DNA of 64,000 nt, from the NCBI RefSeq assembly GCF_020882245.1, contig NC_083599.1, positions 72,337,745-72,401,744 on the forward strand. Direction: 5' to 3'. A program made the position numbers and the translations under genes. Under the pieces are notes generated by a model. The model saw nothing but the letters and a program-made list of their open reading frames with translations, was not told the DNA's origin and made no database searches. Position 1 is the first letter of the stretch. Each line of letters begins with the position of its first letter. Of this stretch, positions 60,601 through 64,000 are shown piece after piece. Origin of the DNA: Rhopalosiphum padi. Its lineage: Eukaryota; Arthropoda; Insecta; Hemiptera; Aphididae.

Positions 60601-61570
60601 TTATATTATATTATAGTGTTATTATTACATTTGAATTGCATATACGTATGGCGCGCTACAGCTATATAATATACAAGTTTAGTACGAGTGCATATTATTA
60701 TTGTGTTGCAGATTGCAGTTACCTACTGCGATATGTAGTCGCTCGCATTAACCATACGAGTTATATAATATTTACACATAATATATACGGAAAAAGAAAA
60801 CTGGTCGTTATGGTGACTTTACAGAGAATTATTGCATTTACGCTACCGCCCATGCATCATATATTGTAAATTGATACACTATATAACATAATAATAATAA
60901 TATAAGAACTCGTGTGCGCGTGATACACAACTCCGTGTGTACAATTTTACATGTAGGTGGGTTTCGATCGATTTCGAATTTTTCGACGGAAAATGGGGCA
61001 CGTCGTACGTTCGTGCGTTTTATTTTTTTTTTTGTTATCAAACGACATTAATTATTTTCGCACGCGATATCAGCTAATGGATTTGTATTATATTAATATT
61101 TATTAATTTGTTTTTAAACCGCATTGTTCGTTGACTTTGTGTGGAATAATCATAACCAAATAAGCAATCCACTCGAGACCGTGAATATCCGAATAAAAGC
61201 ATCGTATTATTTATAAAATATATTCCGTTTTAGAGAGTGGCCGTGGTTTTCGGGATCCCACCTACATGCGTGTGTGTTTGCGTGTATCGTGTATGTGTCC
61301 CGAGGAAATATTTCCGAGCCGCGTGTTGTAGGCTAGACATTTCTCACCCTCCCCGCGACTACTCACCAGTTCTCGACTCACTTGGGCTTGTCTAGTCCGG
61401 CAAACATAGGTCCAATCTATCTTTTCTTTGAAATATTCTTGCAGAGAAAATTGACTCCCCTAATACACCCCTAGCTATAGCTATATCCTGTTTGTTTCAA
61501 AGTTTCATTACGTCATACTAACTCCTTTACCCCCCCCCCCCCTCCTCGTCCCATCTTACATCGCTAATAA
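60601..61570. promoter_or_regulatory. GC/CpG-richer segment, candidate promoter
   Basis: CpG-containing patches at 60640-60760, 60900-61060 and 61235-61400, followed by a poly-C run near 61532-61545. The plus frame 60510-60869 is open for 119 codons from a GTG but shows no domain. A donor-like GTGAGT on the minus strand at about 61606 follows an ATG-containing patch. None of this suffices for a gene call. Confidence 0.25.
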
Positions 61571-63660
61571 TAGTAATAACTAATAAGTTATTGCAAATAA
61601 CTCACCGATCACTCACATTATGAAAGCTGCTAATGTGGATTCTCATTTCTTAAGTTAGCCACGGTTTTCGCGGGAACACTTTTATTTTATTTTTCTCGTT
61701 ACAATTTTTATTTTGTTCTTTGATCTCTATTCAATATTATCATCATAATATATTTCCGCATTGTATCGATTTTACATATTTTTGTATTTTTTCTTTTATC
61801 GTTCCGTTACGTGATAATAATAAATAAATCAATTGCAAAAAGATGGTTTTTTTTTTATTAGAAAGGTAATATATAATATTATATTATAATTACATTTTAT
61901 ATCAATAAACCGATGTTGCTTAAATAAATATTTAATCAATATTTTAGTTCTAGTACGTTATGAAATTAATTTGTTCGCTTTATAAGTAATTTCCTTTAAA
62001 TATATCGACTTAGATGATAAAATAGAATATATATATTTGTAGTAAGTCTGTACTTGAAAAATAAAGTTTTTTGTACAAATTAATCATTATGCTTGTAGAT
62101 AAGCACATTATTATACGCCTTATACAAGTTTCTAATAACTTAAAGTGTACTATATAATATTCTGAAAATTAATGATACAAAGAAAGAAGGGAATAATGAA
62201 ATGAAATATAAATGCATAATGCATACCTAAGTACAACTACGCAGAACACAGTATATTAAATTAAACAATTTATGTTAGTTTATATTATGTCACATCCACT
62301 TGGCGAAACGATTTTTTCGTGGAACGCTATCCATTTTAAAGGAAACTATTTTATATACTTTGTGAAACATGAAAATAATTCATTAAATGGATGTTTGGCT
62401 TCGGTTGGTCAATAGAAGAAAAAACTTGATGTTGTAGGCGTTTTAGTTATTAATATTGCAAATTTCCAGATGCAAAACCAATTACCGTCGTCAGTTTGCC
62501 CGTAATAAATACCACGATCAAAAATTAATTGTATTCTTATTAAATTTAAAGTAATATTTTTCACTACCTACTTTATTGTTCAACAGTTTATTTTGTTTGT
62601 CTTTTATGCTTCTTATTGCACATTTTTTTTTTAATTTACACATTTACAAAGTTATTGCTTATTCGCAATCAATAATTTAATTATACTTATGTATAAATAG
62701 AATAAAATACAATTTATAATTATAATATTATTTAAATCATACACGTCAATGGTTGTTTATAAGTAAACGAATTTTCGTCGGTCAGCATTTAATTGTTTGT
62801 TTGAGTTTTATTTCCAGTTGATCGATATCTAATGGACATTTGGAGAAATCAAAATATATTAGTATAATATACGACACAAAACTGTGTTCAACAAGAACTT
62901 AAATATACAATGACTGGAAAAAAATAATTTTCACCACAATCACAGTATACGATATATATTATTCATAAAGGTAGATTTGTCTGTGTTTTAGAACAAAATA
63001 TATATTTATTATTGTAATTTATGATTATTGATTTGTGAGATTGATTAGTCAATAAAGTCATTACTTAACGTAAGTCGTAAAGTATAAAGACTTCTGTAGA
63101 GTAAAGAAATCGTTAATCTTGTTTAATGTAACTTCATCTCCTTTGAAATTATGTATTCATGCTACTTTAACCCTCAATAATTTAATTAAATAAACATGAT
63201 TAAATATAATATTACAACACAATTTTTTCGCTTTATTTATAATGTTATGAAATGTATATTAAATTGTAACTATTATTTTAACTTGTTTTAATTTGTTTTC
63301 GTCGGGGTGAAAATATCAAAAATATTATATTTTTAAAGTATTCAATGAATACAGTTGTTTGTAACCAAGTATTAAAATAGAATATCTAAAATAATAATAA
63401 AAATAAACATCTTATCGAGACTTTTTTTCTAACACTAATTCTAAGAGCACAATAAATCGGGTTTATATAATAAGTCGCATAATAGGTACGTGATCACGAT
63501 TGAAAGAGATTACGAAATAACGACTGCTTTGAATGATGGGTCTTGTTTATAAATTTAAAAAAATTTAATTAATGACTGTTGTAAAATATAAATCGGTATC
63601 ATAGGTACAAATATTTTTTTTTCTTATTACAAAATTTGTATTTATTTATATTATTTTTGA
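61571..63660. other. A+T-rich non-coding stretch
   Basis: No supported feature. Confidence 0.5.
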
Positions 63661-64000
63661 TCTTATGGACATTCAATTTTACGCACTTTCGCGGGTCAAA
63701 GGACGGAGTGGCAGGAAATGACATTCGAAGTGACTCTTCTTTCATATTATTATATTTCCACGCGGCCAGTCGGCACACCAGTGTATGTTGTTGCGAACAT
63801 AAACGTAGCGCGCGATTAATTTGTCAAAAAAAAAAATAATAATAATAATAATAAAAATATATCACGATGACATAGGAGGAGAGAAACTGCAGGTGTATTG
63901 CAATGACGAAAATGCACGAAAAACGGTTGAGCACACACAGCGTGGCAGCCGACTCGCTATTATACGTACCGTATACGCATCATCACAGCGATCGAATCTT
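63661..64000 (+). promoter_or_regulatory. CpG-richer end of window with an open frame running off the edge
   Basis: GC-richer sequence resumes at 63680-63810 and 63870-64000, with a TAA run between (63836-63856). An ATG at 63903 opens 32 codons (MTKMHEKRLSTHSVAADSLL and onward) to the window edge without a stop. It could be the first coding exon of a gene beyond the window. The frame is too short to be significant on its own. Confidence 0.2.

Noticed and set aside
60510..60869. 119-codon plus ORF
   Set aside because: GTG start, a Y/I/L-rich translation without motif, and no splice signals at its edges.
1..64000. tRNA, rRNA and known small RNA genes
   Set aside because: No GGTTCGAATCC-type box or conserved rRNA core was seen on either strand. 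MicroRNA hairpins cannot be judged by eye in such A+T-rich DNA.

Overview
The window looks like insect nuclear DNA, most probably from an aphid (Hemiptera). The evidence is very high A+T, many short (TA)n and (TAA)n runs, frequent TAGGTA motifs, scattered CpG-rich islands, small introns of about 70-100 bp beside a larger one of about 1.5 kb, and several kinds of eukaryotic transposon. The host is inferred from this style and could not be checked by a search. No rRNA, tRNA, CRISPR array or bacterial operon was seen.

Two large coding units stand out. The first (29398-34801, minus strand) is an apparently intact, full-length R1-clade-like non-LTR retrotransposon. It has a gag-like ORF1 with three CCHC knuckles, an ORF2 with APE endonuclease, reverse transcriptase and a C-terminal zinc motif, an ATGA stop/start overlap between the ORFs, a short 3' UTR with an 11-bp perfect hairpin, a poly(A) tail and a perfect 15-bp target-site duplication. 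The second (about 45689-51707, minus strand) is a host gene that I assembled by hand into seven phase-compatible exons. It encodes a coiled-coil, cysteine-rich protein of about 1207 aa with a 12-residue tandem repeat. I do not recognise the family, and it is the best candidate here for something undescribed.

Smaller mobile-element relics lie between these units: a 152-bp hAT-type MITE with an 8-bp TSD (4922-5089), an internally deleted Tc1/mariner-type element (7791-8213), a 5'-truncated Jockey-like LINE with a 14-bp TSD (11440-11981), two tandem Helitron-like ends (38253-39154), a hAT-like terminus (38734), a frameshifted transposase-domain pseudogene (43926-44556), a TTAACTT-rich fold-back element (59351-59867) and a dispersed repeat seen three times.

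Most of the remainder is A+T-rich DNA with no exon I can support. CpG-rich, GC-enriched islands at about 2.05-3.4, 7.0-7.8, 8.3-8.7, 12.95-14.3, 17.8-18.85, 25.4-25.7, 54.0-54.7, 60.6-61.6 and 63.66-64.0 kb may be promoters or non-coding first exons of genes whose coding parts lie elsewhere. Apart from the retrotransposon ORFs, which act together in target-primed reverse transcription, nothing suggests that the genes form a common pathway.
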